Source of the DNA: Mariniblastus sp. | GTDB taxonomy: Bacteria; Planctomycetota; Planctomycetia; Pirellulales; Pirellulaceae | Assembly: GCA_022447555.1 (NCBI GenBank) | Contig: JAKVBF010000003.1 | Location: 38,279-102,278, forward strand | Reading direction: 5' to 3' | Length of the DNA stretch: 64,000 nt | Part shown: piece after piece, positions 63,537 through 64,000 of the stretch | Position numbering within the stretch: the first letter of the stretch is position 1 | Layout: each line of letters opens with the position of its first letter | Notes under the pieces: generated by a model | Told to the model about the DNA's origin: nothing | Seen by the model: the letters and a program-made list of their open reading frames with translations, nothing else | Database searches by the model: none | Translations under genes and position numbers: made by a program

Positions 63537-63638
63537 TGTTGTTGAGTTTTGATTATTTCGAATGGATGGCTGAGCCGCAACCGGGTATTGCCGACGCTGC
63601 GCGGCAATATTGAAATGGGTGCTTTGCAATGGGATAAC

Positions 63639-63671
63639 AAAAAACAGCCGCCCGAGGTTCGAGCGGCTGTT
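63639..63671 (-). terminator. Rho-independent terminator after the repeat-tailed gene
   Basis: The stem AACAGCCGC/GCGGCTGTT encloses 11 loop bases, and a T run follows on the minus strand. It lies about 55 bases past the stop of the partial gene at the window's end. Confidence 0.85.
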
Positions 63672-63725
63672 GCAAAGTGCTACTTGTTCTTTCGATTGGT
63701 TCTCGAATAGAACGACGGTGAAAAC

Positions 63726-64000
63726 TTAGTTGCCACCTGATTTGAAGGGGTCGTCGGAGCCACCTGATTTGAAGGGGTCTTCGGAGCCGCCTGATTTAAA
63801 GGGGTCATTGGCTCCACCGGATTTAAATGGGTCTGACTTGTCATCATCCGTTTTCTTTTGGGGGGTCATTTTGAATGGGTCATCATCAATTCCAGCCTTG
63901 AATGGATCCTTTGAGGGTTCCTTAGTCTGAAAAGGATTGTCTTGGTCGGCTTTTTGGGCGTCAGATTTCTTGGCTTCCGTTGCGTGGAAGAATGGAAATT
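63726..64000 (-). CDS. C-terminal fragment with DPFK-SGG repeats
   Basis: On the minus strand the last 90 or so codons of a gene that begins outside the window are visible. The chain is hydrophilic and made of repeats DPFKSGG (four copies at the very end: GGANDPFKSGGSEDPFKSGG and its neighbours). More diverged DPFK units occur upstream (KDPFKAGIDDDPFKM). The part closest to the window edge contains FPFFHATEAKKSDAQKADQ. It is probably an extended, unstructured tail. Nothing can be said about the missing N-terminus. Confidence 0.65.
   Translation of the reverse strand, partial: FPFFHATEAKKSDAQKADQDNPFQTKEPSKDPFKAGIDDDPFKMTPQKKTDDDKSDPFKSGGANDPFKSGGSEDPFKSGGSDDPFKSGGN

Noticed and set aside
1-64000. 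tRNA, rRNA, CRISPR arrays, insertion sequences, prophage
   Set aside because: No cloverleaf, repeat-spacer pattern, transposase or phage gene was recognised in any intergenic stretch or reading frame.

Overview
The window looks like chromosomal DNA of a planctomycete, most likely a member of the Pirellulales/Rhodopirellula-type lineage. The evidence is two DUF1559 pseudopilin-like proteins with H-x9-D[GA] C-termini, a YTV-type cell-surface protein, a DUF1571 protein, a formylmethanofuran dehydrogenase subunit C homologue (C1 chemistry), MoxR/DUF58/BatA/VWA genes beside a DUF4159 gene, cysteine-rich secreted proteins, and LpxI/LpxD. Genes are mostly arranged in short operons on both strands. 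I found no rRNA, tRNA, CRISPR array, IS element or prophage.

Layout. 0-6 kb: the end of an MFS transporter, a secreted VPS10/sortilin-type beta-propeller with an inserted PDZ domain, an NhaC-type antiporter and a secreted Cys-repeat protein. 6-19 kb: a carbohydrate locus. A minus-strand operon encodes a GPH sugar transporter, a large cytoplasmic glycoside phosphorylase of the GH94/GH149/GH161 type and an exported clan GH-A glycosidase, and ends in the ruin of a GH16 laminarinase-type gene. Next to it lie a pseudopilin/lipoprotein pair, a LacI-type regulator and the GlgX debranching enzyme. 19-24.6 kb: purM, a DsbD-type thiol:disulfide reductase whose reading frame is crossed by one TGA, a separate DsbD-N-like secreted protein, and a PII protein with a partner. 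24.6-28.5 kb: lpxI/lpxD and a second pseudopilin/lipoprotein pair. 29-35 kb: rpmI, rplT, pheS, pheT and a glycosyltransferase. 35-38 kb: a BRCT-MerR-TPR protein and the YTV protein. 38-49 kb: lipoate ligase, the moxR-DUF58-BatA-VWA operon and a divergent toroid/DUF4159 protein. 49-64 kb: MFS, threonine dehydratase, Nudix, rsfS, mobA, fhcC, DUF1571, a hypothetical, DUF3144, tex, a Met/Cys-rich secreted protein, a zinc-ribbon hypothetical, purH and the end of a repeat-tailed protein.

The strongest unusual signal is in the DsbD-like gene (20438-22876, minus). Its thioredoxin domain reads GPN-TGA-ATC, so TGA sits exactly where the first Cys of CxxC belongs. The same frame continues through the rest of the thioredoxin fold to its own stop, and a small hairpin with a G in its apical loop begins at a distance typical of bacterial SECIS elements. 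I read it as an undeclared UxxC selenoprotein.

The second is the GH16 remnant at 6005-6529 (minus). Signal peptide, WPATW and the GEIDIMEN catalytic motif are all readable in one frame, but five in-frame stops (all three types) interrupt it and the C-terminal part is missing. The locus therefore seems to have lost its secreted endo-glucanase while keeping uptake and phosphorolysis.
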